A stretch of 6,901 nt of DNA from DATFEN01 sp035691285 (lineage in GTDB: Bacteria > Acidobacteriota > Vicinamibacteria > Fen-336), in contig DASSJI010000026.1 in the NCBI GenBank assembly GCA_035691285.1, forward strand, positions 1-6,901, written 5' to 3'. Below are positions 1 through 6,551 of the stretch, in pieces. The notes under the pieces were generated by a model. It ran no database searches. It had not been told where the DNA came from and worked only from the letters and a program-made list of their open reading frames with translations. How positions within the stretch are numbered: position 1 is the stretch's first letter; every line of letters starts with the position of its first letter. A program made the position numbers and the translations under genes.

Positions 1-510
1 CGCGACGTCGGCTTCTCCGTGGCCATCAACTGCGAGGACGGAGAAGCGGCGCTGGGGATCGCCTACGAGCTGCTCGACCACTACCTCGAGCAGCCGGCCT
101 ACGACTGGGCGGACGCGTGGCAGGAGTACGTGCGCGAGCGCGACGAGCGCGCGGTGGCGCTCCTGAAGCGGCAGACGAGCGCGCCCGCCAAGGTCGGGCC
201 GTCGCTGGCCCTCGAGCGCTACGCCGGCGACTTCGCCGACGCGTGGTACGGGCCGATCGCGATCGCGCATCGCGACGGGCGCCTGACGCTGGACTTCAAG
301 CAGACGCCCGGCATGTCGGGCGAGCTGCGGCACTGGCAGTACGACACCTTCCGCGTCGACTGGCGCGACTCGCTGATCGAGCCGGCCTACGTGACCTTCG
401 CGCTGGACGCCGACGGCGGCATCGACCGCATCAGCCTGCGCGCGGTCTCGCCGCTCGCGGACTTCAGCTTCGACTACCAGGACCTCGACTTCAGGCCGGT
501 GCGGAAGTGA
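1..510 (+). CDS. Serine hydrolase (beta-lactamase family), C-terminal DUF3471 part, 5' end outside window
   Basis: The reading frame is open from the first base, so this is the last ~169 residues of a longer protein; the GTG at 19 is internal, not a start. The visible part begins at the end of the catalytic beta-lactamase-fold domain (VAINCEDGEAALG, the last strand and helix seen in penicillin-binding-like serine hydrolases). It passes through a helical linker (YVRERDERAVALLKRQ). It ends in a ~95-residue beta-rich domain starting near SLALERYAGDF and continuing through YGPIAI, LTLDF, HWQYDTF and ITFALD-like strands. That LxxYxGxY..WYGxI pattern is typical of DUF3471 tails. The catalytic SxxK and YxN motifs would lie upstream and cannot be checked. 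Family members are usually exported esterases or peptidases of unknown substrate. The gene converges on the transporter gene and overlaps its 3' end by 20 bp. The family call is from remembered patterns, without a search. Confidence 0.82.
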   Translation, partial: RDVGFSVAINCEDGEAALGIAYELLDHYLEQPAYDWADAWQEYVRERDERAVALLKRQTSAPAKVGPSLALERYAGDFADAWYGPIAIAHRDGRLTLDFKQTPGMSGELRHWQYDTFRVDWRDSLIEPAYVTFALDADGGIDRISLRAVSPLADFSFDYQDLDFRPVRK

Positions 511-1585
511 GGCGCCTGATCCGCCAGATCCCGACCGTCAGCACGGGCACGACCAGCAGGGCGATGAACGCGTAGGTCAGGAGTCCGTAGCCCTTCGCGA
601 TGAGGCCGACCAGGCCGACGGCGGACGCGGCGAAGACCGACAGCAGCATGACGGCCAGCGCCAGCGCCGGGCGCAGCGCCCGCGGCATGACCCGCTGCCG
701 CTCCACGTAGACGCTGGCCACGCGCTCGTTGACGGCGTGAAGGATGGGCACCCCGGTGTCGACGAGCGTCAGCAGGACCGCGAACTGGAACGCCCACTCG
801 AACCACGGCGCCTCGAGCTTCGCGAGCAGGAGGGCCGACGGCAGGGCAACGCTCTGGATCTCCCGGTGGTACCCGATCATCGCGACGTAGAACAGGAACC
901 CCGGCAGCATGCCGAGCGGGCCGGCCAGGAGCCCGGCCACCACGGCCTCGCGCCGCCGGGTCAGGTGGCGGATGCAGAAGAGGACGGCGGGGATGGTGGC
1001 CACGTTGTAGGCCGCGTAGGTGACCCCGGCGGTGAGCCAGCGGCCTCCGACCGGCTCCGCCGCCAGGGCGTCCTCGATGCGGTCGCCGAAGGCCAGCAGG
1101 CTCCAGGTCACGAAGGCGAGGTAGACGAGGTAGAGATAGCCGACCGAAAGGGCCAGGAACTTCTCGATCGCGGCCGAGCTGTAGAAGAGGACGAGGGCGA
1201 CCCCGGAGATCATCAGCAGCGTACCGGCGAGCCTGGGGAGTCCGAACAGGCTGTGCACGATCTCGCCGGCCGCGGCTCCCATGACCGCGAAGATCACGAC
1301 GATCAGCAGGAAGTAGGCGATCTCGAAGAGGAACCAGCCGCGCCCCAGGAGGAGCCTGGAGAACGAGCGGTAGTCGTAGGCCTGCGCGCAGCGCGCCAGC
1401 TCGAAGCTCACCGCGAGGACCGCGCTCCAGACGAGCATGCTGACGACCATGCCGAGCAGGCCGCCCAGCGGGCCGGCCGGGAGGAAGAACTCCACGAGCT
1501 CGCGGCCGGTCGCGTACCCGCCCCCGATCACCGCCGCCTCGAACACGAAGCCGGGCAGCAGGTAGCGCCGGAAGAAGTCGTTCAA
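491..1585 (-). CDS. YkvI-family multi-pass membrane protein (APC-superfamily-like transporter)
   Basis: A 364-residue, very hydrophobic protein with about nine or ten predicted membrane helices (roughly residues 8-24, 42-64, 86-107, 119-135, 143-166, 186-205, 214-238, 264-285, 306-329, 334-354). The N-terminus RRYLLPGFVFEAAVIGGGYATGRE, with the Gly-rich GGGYATGRE at 21-29, is the hallmark I associate with the YkvI/COG3949 family. In APC/LeuT folds an equivalent Gly-rich break in helix 1 lines the substrate or ion site. The substrate is unknown. The start is TTG at 1585: a stop lies upstream in frame, no other start codon exists before it, and the family N-terminus begins right there. No good Shine-Dalgarno is visible. 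It lies 75 bp downstream of katG on the same strand with a stem-loop between, so it could be reached by read-through or have its own promoter. A role in peroxide defence is not implied. Confidence 0.85.
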   Translation of the reverse strand: MNDFFRRYLLPGFVFEAAVIGGGYATGRELVEFFLPAGPLGGLLGMVVSMLVWSAVLAVSFELARCAQAYDYRSFSRLLLGRGWFLFEIAYFLLIVVIFAVMGAAAGEIVHSLFGLPRLAGTLLMISGVALVLFYSSAAIEKFLALSVGYLYLVYLAFVTWSLLAFGDRIEDALAAEPVGGRWLTAGVTYAAYNVATIPAVLFCIRHLTRRREAVVAGLLAGPLGMLPGFLFYVAMIGYHREIQSVALPSALLLAKLEAPWFEWAFQFAVLLTLVDTGVPILHAVNERVASVYVERQRVMPRALRPALALAVMLLSVFAASAVGLVGLIAKGYGLLTYAFIALLVVPVLTVGIWRIRRLTSAPA

Positions 1586-1601
1586 GGCTCGGCCACGCGC
1601 C

Positions 1602-1639
1602 CAGGGCGGCGTTTCAAGGGGCTATGAAACGCCGCCCTG
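1602..1639 (-). terminator. 15-bp perfect stem-loop between katG and the transporter gene
   Basis: Positions 1602-1616 and 1625-1639 are perfectly complementary (15 bp, mostly G/C) around an 8-nt loop. The structure starts 21 bp after the katG stop on the minus strand and ends 16 bp before the TTG start of the transporter gene. Position and strength suggest a katG terminator or attenuator. There is no U-rich tract on the downstream (transporter) side, so it is not a canonical intrinsic terminator. It could instead stabilise the katG mRNA 3' end or attenuate read-through. Confidence 0.6.
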
Positions 1640-1660
1640 ATCGAGCAAGTCTCCGCGACG

Positions 1661-3856
1661 TCAGGCCACGTCGAAGCGATCGGCGTTCATCACCTTGGTC
1701 CACGCGGCCACGAAGTCGCGCACGAACTTCGCCTTGGCGTCGTCGCAGGCATACACCTCCGCGAGGGCCCGGAGCTGGGAGTTCGATCCGAAGACGAGGT
1801 CGACGCGGGTGCCGGTCCACTTCAGCGCGCCCGTGGCACGGTCCCGTCCCTCGAACACGTCCTCGGCCGGCGAGGTCGCCTTCCACTCGGTGCCCATGTC
1901 GAGCAGGTTCACGAAGAAGTCGTTGGTGAGCGTCTCGGGGCGCTTCGTGAAGACGCCGTGCGGGGATTGCGCGAAGTTGGCGTTCAGGACGCGCATGCCG
2001 CCGACCAGGACCGTCATCTCGGGCGCGGTCAACCTCAGGAGCTGCGCCTTGTCCACCAGCAGCTCCTCCGCGGAGGCGGAGCGCTTGGCCTTGAGGTAGT
2101 TCCGGAAGCCGTCCGCGGCCGGCTCCAGCACGGCGAAGGACTCGACGTCGGTCTGCTCCTGAGTCGCGTCGGTGCGGCCCGGCGTGAAGGGAACCTCGAC
2201 GTCGTGCCCGGCCTTTTTCGCGGCCTGCTCGACGGCGGCGCTGCCGCCCAGGACGATCAGGTCGGCGAGGGACACCCGCTTGCCGTCGGACCGCGATCCG
2301 TTGAAGTCCTTCTGGATCGCCGCAAGCGTCTGAAGGACCTTCGCCAGCTGGGCTGGCTGGTTGACCTCCCAGTCCTTCTGCGGAGCGAGCCGGATGCGCG
2401 CCCCGTTCGCCCCGCCCCGCTTGTCGGAGCCGCGGAAGGTCGCCGCCGAGGCCCACGCGGTCGAGACCAGCTGGGAGACGGACAGCCCCGAGGCGAGGAT
2501 CTTGCCCTTGAGCGTCGTGACGTCCTGCGCGGCGACCAGCTTGTGGTCGACCGCAGGGACAGGGTCCTGCCAGAGGAGCTCCTCTGCCGGGACCTCGGGG
2601 CCGAGATAGCGCGCGCGGGGGCCCATGTCGCGGTGGGTCAGCTTGTACCACGCCCGGGCGAACGCGTCTGCGAGCTGATCCGGGTTCTCGAAGAAGCGCC
2701 TCGAGATCTTCTCGTAGGCCGGGTCGAAGCGCAGAGACAGGTCGGTCGTCAGCATGGATGGCGCGTGGCGCTTCGACGGGTCGTGCGCGTCCGGCACCGT
2801 GCCGGCGGCTGCGCCGTTCTTCGGCCGCCACTGATGCGCGCCGGCCGGGCTCTTGGTCAGCTCCCATTCGTAGCCGAACAGGTTCGCGAAGTAGTTGTTG
2901 CTCCACTTCGTCGGCGTCGTGGTCCAGGTGACCTCCAGGCCGCTCGTGATCGTGTCGCCGCCTTTGCCCGTGCCGAACCTGCTCCTCCAGCCCAGGCCCT
3001 GCTCCTCGATGCCCGCGGCGTCCGGCTCGGGGCCCACCAGCGACTCGGCGCCGGCGCCGTGGGCCTTGCCGAAGGTGTGGCCGCCGGCGATCAGGGCGAC
3101 CGTCTCTTCGTCGTTCATCGCCATCCGGCGGAACGTCTCGCGGATGTCCCTGGCCGCCGCGAGGGGATCCGGGTTGCCGTTCGGCCCCTGCGGGTTCACG
3201 TAGATCAGGCCCATCTGCACGGCGCCGAAGGGACCCTGAAGCTCGCGGTCGCCCCTGTAGCGCTCGTCGCCCAGCCACTTGCCCTCGGGGCCCCAGTAGA
3301 CATCCTCTTCGGGCTCCCAGACGTCCTCGCGCCCGCCGCCGAAGCCGAAGGTCTTGAAGCCCATGGACTCGAGGGCGACGTTGCCTGCGAGGATCAGGAG
3401 GTCGGCCCAGGAGATGCTGCGGCCGTACTTCTGCTTGACCGGCCAGAGCAGGCGGCGCGCCTTGTCGAGGTTCGCGTTGTCAGGCCAGCTGTTGAGCGGC
3501 GCGAAGCGCTGCTGGCCGGTCCCGGCGCCGCCGCGGCCGTCGGCGATGCGGTACGTGCCCGCGGCGTGCCACGCCATTCGAATGAACAGCGGCCCGTAGT
3601 GGCCGTAATCGGCAGGCCACCAGTCCTGCGAGTCCGTCATGACCGCGTGGAGGTCCTTCTTCACGGCCTTGAGGTCGAGCTTCTTGAACTCCTCCGCGTA
3701 GTTGAAGGCCTCGCCCATGGGATCGCACAGGGACGAGTTCTGGTGGAGGATCCTGAGATCCAGCTGGTTCGGCCACCAGTCCCGGTTGGACCGAGCCCCG
3801 GCGGTCGTGTGCATGACCGGGCACTTGCCCGCGCTCTTGTCAGTGCTTGTGTCCAT
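1661..3856 (-). CDS. katG: Catalase-peroxidase KatG (heme, EC 1.11.1.21)
   Basis: A complete 731-residue protein of usual KatG length with the duplicated two-domain layout (N-terminal heme domain to about 420, degenerate C-terminal copy after). It dismutates H2O2 and oxidises peroxidase substrates in the cytoplasm. All key residues are visible. Distal Arg93, Trp96 and His97 lie in RMAWHAAGTYR. Tyr219 (GLIYVNPQGPNGNP) and Met245 (RRMAMNDEE) complete the Trp-Tyr-Met adduct needed for catalase activity. The proximal heme ligand is His260 (GGHTFGK), with Trp311 and Asp372 (LTTDLSLRFDP) as its partners. The mobile Arg of the HRDMGP motif is Arg409. The ATG at 3856 is preceded by a good Shine-Dalgarno (GGAGAG, ~6 nt spacing). 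It lies 26 bp downstream of the PerR-type regulator on the same strand, so cotranscription and peroxide-dependent control are likely. No signal peptide is seen. No frameshift or missing catalytic residue was found. Confidence 0.98.
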   Translation of the reverse strand: MDTSTDKSAGKCPVMHTTAGARSNRDWWPNQLDLRILHQNSSLCDPMGEAFNYAEEFKKLDLKAVKKDLHAVMTDSQDWWPADYGHYGPLFIRMAWHAAGTYRIADGRGGAGTGQQRFAPLNSWPDNANLDKARRLLWPVKQKYGRSISWADLLILAGNVALESMGFKTFGFGGGREDVWEPEEDVYWGPEGKWLGDERYRGDRELQGPFGAVQMGLIYVNPQGPNGNPDPLAAARDIRETFRRMAMNDEETVALIAGGHTFGKAHGAGAESLVGPEPDAAGIEEQGLGWRSRFGTGKGGDTITSGLEVTWTTTPTKWSNNYFANLFGYEWELTKSPAGAHQWRPKNGAAAGTVPDAHDPSKRHAPSMLTTDLSLRFDPAYEKISRRFFENPDQLADAFARAWYKLTHRDMGPRARYLGPEVPAEELLWQDPVPAVDHKLVAAQDVTTLKGKILASGLSVSQLVSTAWASAATFRGSDKRGGANGARIRLAPQKDWEVNQPAQLAKVLQTLAAIQKDFNGSRSDGKRVSLADLIVLGGSAAVEQAAKKAGHDVEVPFTPGRTDATQEQTDVESFAVLEPAADGFRNYLKAKRSASAEELLVDKAQLLRLTAPEMTVLVGGMRVLNANFAQSPHGVFTKRPETLTNDFFVNLLDMGTEWKATSPAEDVFEGRDRATGALKWTGTRVDLVFGSNSQLRALAEVYACDDAKAKFVRDFVAAWTKVMNADRFDVA

Positions 3857-3882
3857 GCTTCTCTCCGATCGTGTTCGCTAGC

Positions 3883-4329
3883 TTAGGTTCGCGTGGGCCT
3901 CTCTGCCCTGGGGACCAGCGATGAATCGATTCCAATTGAGAATGCTTCGTCCTGGCGACAACCAGGGCACAGGCCGTGGACTTCCACGGCGTGCCCGAGG
4001 ATGGCGTAGTTGGTGGCCCGCCCGGCGTCGCGCTCCAGGCGGTCGTCGACCGAGAGCGGCAGGTCGCTGACGCGCCCGCAGCCCAGGCAACGGATGTGAT
4101 AGTGGCGGCCGGTGTTGGCGTCGAAGCGGGCGGTCTGGCCGCCGACGTGGACTTCCCGGATCAGGCCCTCCGCCGCCAGCTCCTTGAGGTTCCGGTACAC
4201 GGTGGCCAGGCTGATGCCGCGCAGCCGCCGCCGCGCCTGGCGGAACACCCAGTCGGCCGTCGGGTGGTCCATCGTGGAGCGCACCACTTCGAGCACGACG
4301 TCCCGCTGCCGCGTGTGCCGCTCACGCAT
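3883..4329 (-). CDS. perR: PerR-type Fur-family peroxide-sensing repressor
   Basis: 148 residues, normal for the Fur family. A winged-helix DNA-binding domain (about 1-65) has the recognition helix in ISLATVYRNLKEL (39-51). A dimerisation/metal domain follows. Aligned by eye with Bacillus subtilis PerR at a constant offset of 15, all five regulatory metal ligands are present: His22 (DHPTAD), Asp70 (RFD), His76 and His78 (RHYH), and Asp89 (VSDL). The last is Asp as in PerR, where Fur has Glu. The structural zinc site CxxC...CxxC is Cys81, Cys84, Cys121 and Cys124. In PerR, iron-bound His oxidation by H2O2 releases the protein from DNA, derepressing genes such as katG. Here it directly precedes katG (26 bp gap), an arrangement like furA-katG of actinobacteria. 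The ATG at 4329 fits the family N-terminus, but no Shine-Dalgarno precedes it. FurA-like function is the main alternative; sensing has not been demonstrated. Confidence 0.93.
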   Translation of the reverse strand: MRERHTRQRDVVLEVVRSTMDHPTADWVFRQARRRLRGISLATVYRNLKELAAEGLIREVHVGGQTARFDANTGRHYHIRCLGCGRVSDLPLSVDDRLERDAGRATNYAILGHAVEVHGLCPGCRQDEAFSIGIDSSLVPRAERPTRT

Positions 4330-4336
4330 TGCTAGG

Positions 4337-4365
4337 AATCTTTCTTATTTAGGAGAGATTGTCAA
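4337..4365 (-). promoter_or_regulatory. Candidate perR-katG promoter with overlapping operator dyad
   Basis: In a short AT-rich island just upstream of perR, the minus strand carries a perfect TTGACA (4360-4365). At 17-nt spacing it is followed by a weak -10 candidate AAGATT (4337-4342, 3/6 matches). A 24-bp imperfect dyad (4337-4360) pairs at 9 of 12 positions, with arms aatctttc and gagagatt, and covers the spacer and -10. This is the expected place for autorepression by the PerR-type protein. It lacks an obvious match to the B. subtilis PerR box, so the operator call is inference. A start about 7 nt past the -10 would place the transcript 5' end at the ATG. Confidence 0.45.
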
Positions 4366-4417
4366 GGGTCTTTGCGCCGACGATCGTCTCGGCGGCTGCA
4401 TGCCCTCGATCGAGAGC

Positions 4418-4867
4418 TCAGTCGACCTCTCCCAGGGCCTCGAGGTCGGCGAGATCCTTCGCGCGGCCGCTCGCGCGCTTGTTGCGGACCAGGGCGGCGC
4501 GGCCCAGAAACGGGACCGCGAGACCCTCGGCCTCGTGGATGACGCGTTCGGGCCAGGCGTCTTCGAAGGCCACGCCGGTGATCGACGTCAGGATGTCGAT
4601 GCGCCGGGGCGGAAGGCCGACCTGGACGACCTGGTCGGGCCGTCCGAAATCGGCTCGAGTGACGCCCATCGCGACGAGCGGCGCGCCGAACGCGACGAGC
4701 GCCGACCAGGCGTGGTCGGCGTTCCCGGCATCGGCGGCGATCCACACGTCCAGGTCGCCGGTCGCGCGCGGGACGCCGTGAACGGCCATGGCATGAGCCC
4801 CCACGACGAGGAACCGGACGCCGGCGTCGAGAAGGGCGGCGAGGAAGTCCCGGAAGTCGGGGTTCAC
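4418..4867 (-). CDS. Small nucleotidyltransferase-fold protein (MNT/AbiEii/DUF6036-like)
   Basis: 149 residues from a GTG start at 4867. A Pol-beta-type nucleotidyltransferase core is visible: the helix-strand RFLVVGAHAMAVHG (18-31, the GxH/A turn), then RATGDLDVWI (35-43) with the DxD pair Asp38 and Asp40. A third acidic residue is Asp91 in RRIDIL. The C-terminal LVRNKRASGRAKDLADLEAL resembles the conserved Lys/KDxxDLE end of AbiEii and related proteins. Such proteins transfer NMP groups to RNA or protein and are often toxins or antitoxins of TA pairs. The GTG overlaps the stop of the upstream small gene (GTGA), implying translational coupling. A longer in-frame start at 4981 exists, but it would run through the upstream gene and adds no family sequence, so I chose 4867. 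The exact substrate and toxin/antitoxin role are unknown. Confidence 0.82.
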   Translation of the reverse strand: MNPDFRDFLAALLDAGVRFLVVGAHAMAVHGVPRATGDLDVWIAADAGNADHAWSALVAFGAPLVAMGVTRADFGRPDQVVQVGLPPRRIDILTSITGVAFEDAWPERVIHEAEGLAVPFLGRAALVRNKRASGRAKDLADLEALGEVD

Positions 4868-5112
4868 TCGCGTGCGCCGCCGGCCGCCCGCCAGGGCCGA
4901 CAGCTCACGGGGGTCGCGTCGCGGGGATACTCGGGCAGCGGCCGGCCAGACAGGGACCAGGCCTCCCGCGCGAGGTCCCACATCATGGCGAGACGCTCCT
5001 CCGCGGTGCTCAGCCGGCTCAGGTCCTCTCCCGGCTCATCCCCCAGGCGATACACACGCACCGGCCAAGCGCCCCGGGCCCGGCGCGACTCGTCTTCCGC
5101 GGGTCTCGCCAC
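4864..5112 (-). CDS. Small protein coupled to the nucleotidyltransferase, function unknown
   Basis: A proposed 82-residue gene ending at 4864, with its TGA overlapping the GTG of the nucleotidyltransferase. Its centre (STAEERLAMMWDLAREAWSLSGRPLPEYPR, about 36-64) looks like a short helical protein I recall as a frequent neighbour of such nucleotidyltransferases, with a TxEERLxMxWxLxxxAW core and a Pro/Arg-rich tail. I cannot name a family. The start is uncertain. GTG at 5112 sits 7 nt after a TATAAT and would be leaderless. Another option is GTG at 5061 or 5055, just before VYRLGDEPGEDL, which would give ~63-65 residues. The frame stays open far upstream to 6156, but that part overlaps plus-strand genes and is spurious. 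Pairing suggests a partner or antitoxin role, which is inference. Confidence 0.62.
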   Translation of the reverse strand: MARPAEDESRRARGAWPVRVYRLGDEPGEDLSRLSTAEERLAMMWDLAREAWSLSGRPLPEYPRDATPVSCRPWRAAGGARE

Positions 5113-5119
5113 GCTTGTG

Positions 5120-5125
5120 ATTATA
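5120..5125 (-). promoter_or_regulatory. Candidate -10 box (TATAAT) for the small-protein/nucleotidyltransferase unit
   Basis: A perfect TATAAT on the minus strand, 7 nt before the GTG at 5112. No acceptable -35 is found at 16-18 nt and no extended TGn element is present, so support is the hexamer and its position only. Confidence 0.35.
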
Positions 5126-5150
5126 GCGTCTGCCTCGCGTGACGGCTGAG

Positions 5151-5240
5151 GGAAGCCGCTCTTGAGGAGGCCGATCCAAGACGCTTCCGCTTGCTTCGCA
5201 CCGGCCCTCAGCGCAACATCACATGCGCGCATGATGTGAG
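5151..5240 (+). repeat. Direct repeat, left copy (A)
   Basis: Ungapped match to 6523-6612: 75 of 90 bases identical, 61 of 70 over the first part, with identical runs cgcttccgcttgcttc and cagcgcaacatca. The first ~29 bases correspond to the last codons of the ParE-like toxin gene in the right copy. Here the equivalent of the toxin stop TAA reads CAA (5177-5179). This copy also overlaps the upstream flank of the small minus-strand gene. An extra imperfect palindrome (5216-5237, 8/11 pairs, core 5222-5233 catgcgcgcatg) lies at its right end. Confidence 0.8.
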
Positions 5241-5274
5241 CACCGACTACGCTCTCGCGTATCAGAGAAGTGGC

Positions 5275-5805
<531 letters not shown>

Positions 5806-5821
5806 TCTCGCGACTCGCAGG

Positions 5822-6001
5822 ATGGAAAGCGCGATCGGCAGAGATCTGGTCGAGACGAGCCCGTTCGCTGGCCTCTCGAAGGCGAGTGCCGAGACGCAGC
5901 GCGACCGCATCCTGACCGAAGACGAGATCCGCGCGGTCTGGGCTGGGTGCGACGCCCCTGTCGTTGCCTGTCTGCGGCCGGTCGATCCCGTCGTGATGTA
6001 G
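5822..6001 (+). pseudogene. Tyrosine recombinase (phage-type integrase) fragment
   Basis: A 59-codon open stretch whose first ~48 residues (IGRDLVETSPFAGL, then AETQRDRILTEDEIRAVWAGCDA) closely match the pattern at the junction between the core-binding domain and the catalytic domain of tyrosine integrases (xRxxLIxxNPxxGv...ETxRDRvLsxxEIrxxW). The similarity stops after CDA. The remaining residues show no integrase motif and end at TAG, and none of the catalytic Arg, HxxR or Tyr boxes is present. It therefore looks like an internal relic of a deleted integrase gene. It lies 16 bp after the reductase stop and 9 bp before the antitoxin start. A functional small protein is unlikely. Confidence 0.65.
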
Positions 6002-6010
6002 GATTCAAGC

Positions 6011-6259
6011 ATGGCGCCGAACGCTGAGAAGCTCCTGCAGGAAGCCTTGTCGTTGTCCGAGGATGCGCGTGTGGATCTGGCCGAGGCGCTGCTCGAGAGT
6101 GTCGAGCACGAGCCCGCAGACGAGGGCGCCGATGCCGCCTGGTCAGCCGAGGCCAAGCGCCGCCTCGACGAAGTTCGCTCCGGTGCCGTGAAGCCCGTTC
6201 CATGGGAGGAAGCCGAAAGGCAGATCTTCGATCCTTCCGATGGCCCGAAGGGTCGTTGA
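6011..6259 (+). CDS. Type II antitoxin, putative addiction module component (TIGR02574-like)
   Basis: 82 residues. The N-terminal helix LLQEALSLSEDARVDLAEALLESVE (8-32) and the later AAWSAEAKRRLDEVRSGAVKPVPWEEAERQI (42-72) match the short addiction-module antitoxin pattern (LsxxERaeLAexLLeS...AWxxEixRRxxexxsGxvxxvpWeEv). Such proteins bind and neutralise the adjacent RelE/ParE toxin, and the complex represses its own promoter. The ATG at 6011 has an AGGA Shine-Dalgarno about 7 nt upstream. The gene overlaps the toxin by 20 bp, as is usual for coupled antitoxin-toxin pairs. No separate DNA-binding fold is obvious in the sequence. Confidence 0.9.
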   Translation: MAPNAEKLLQEALSLSEDARVDLAEALLESVEHEPADEGADAAWSAEAKRRLDEVRSGAVKPVPWEEAERQIFDPSDGPKGR

Positions 6260-6551
6260 TCTCCATCCCGAAGCTATCGCGGAGGGCCGCGAGGCGCGGA
6301 ACTGGTATCGCGAGCGGAGCCGGGACGTCGAAGAGCGTTTCCGCGTGGCCCTGCGTCGTGCCATCCGCGAGATTCGAGTAGCTCCGGAGCGCTGGCCCGC
6401 GGATGAGGATGGTCTGCGGTGCTGCCGTGTCTACGGGTTTCCATATCGGCTGATCTACTGGACCGAGGGCGACTACAACCTCGTCGTCGCGATCGTTCAT
6501 AGCAAGCGACGCCCTGGCTATTGGAAGCCGCGCTTGAGGGGCGCGATCTAA
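6240..6551 (+). CDS. Type II toxin, RelE/ParE family
   Basis: 103 residues, normal for the family. Visible pattern: LHPEAIAEGREARNWYRERS (8-27, the N-terminal strand and helix pair), F..AL..AI..I..APERWP (34-52), the central strands RVYGFPYRLIYW (63-74), and the C-terminal strand VVAIVHSKRRPGYWKPR (82-98) with His87, Arg90, Arg91, Tyr94 and Trp95. RelE-type members cleave mRNA on ribosomes, while ParE-type members poison gyrase; the sequence alone does not decide, though the GYWK-R ending is common in ParE-like proteins. It starts inside the antitoxin gene without its own Shine-Dalgarno, so translational coupling is likely. Its last ~9 codons form the start of direct repeat B. The frame is intact, so the module is probably functional. 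Confidence 0.92.
   Translation: MARRVVDLHPEAIAEGREARNWYRERSRDVEERFRVALRRAIREIRVAPERWPADEDGLRCCRVYGFPYRLIYWTEGDYNLVVAIVHSKRRPGYWKPRLRGAI

Noticed and set aside
737..1627. 296-codon plus-strand frame over the transporter gene
   Set aside because: Highly charged E/Q/R/H-rich composition typical of the antisense of hydrophobic helices; the minus-strand membrane protein has clear family motifs.
1614..3886. Very long open frames overlapping katG on both strands (1614-3278 minus, 1958-3886 plus)
   Set aside because: Arg/Gly/Ala-rich shadow frames of high-GC codon bias. katG has every catalytic residue and explains the region.
4379..4388. Palindrome gacgatcgtc between perR and the nucleotidyltransferase gene as a terminator
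   Set aside because: Loop-less 10-bp palindrome without U-tract; expected by chance in GC-rich DNA.
4112..5149. 345-codon plus-strand frame across perR and the nucleotidyltransferase
   Set aside because: Antisense shadow without motifs, covering two recognisable genes and a promoter region.
5181..5240. Repeat as an integron attC site
   Set aside because: No RYYYAAC/GTTRRRY core pair at suitable spacing and no full cruciform; a 90-bp linear repeat overlapping a coding end does not fit.
5191..5274. N-terminal extension of the reductase from TTG 5191
   Set aside because: It lies in the repeat, has no family similarity, and the ATG at 5275 fits the conserved N-terminus.
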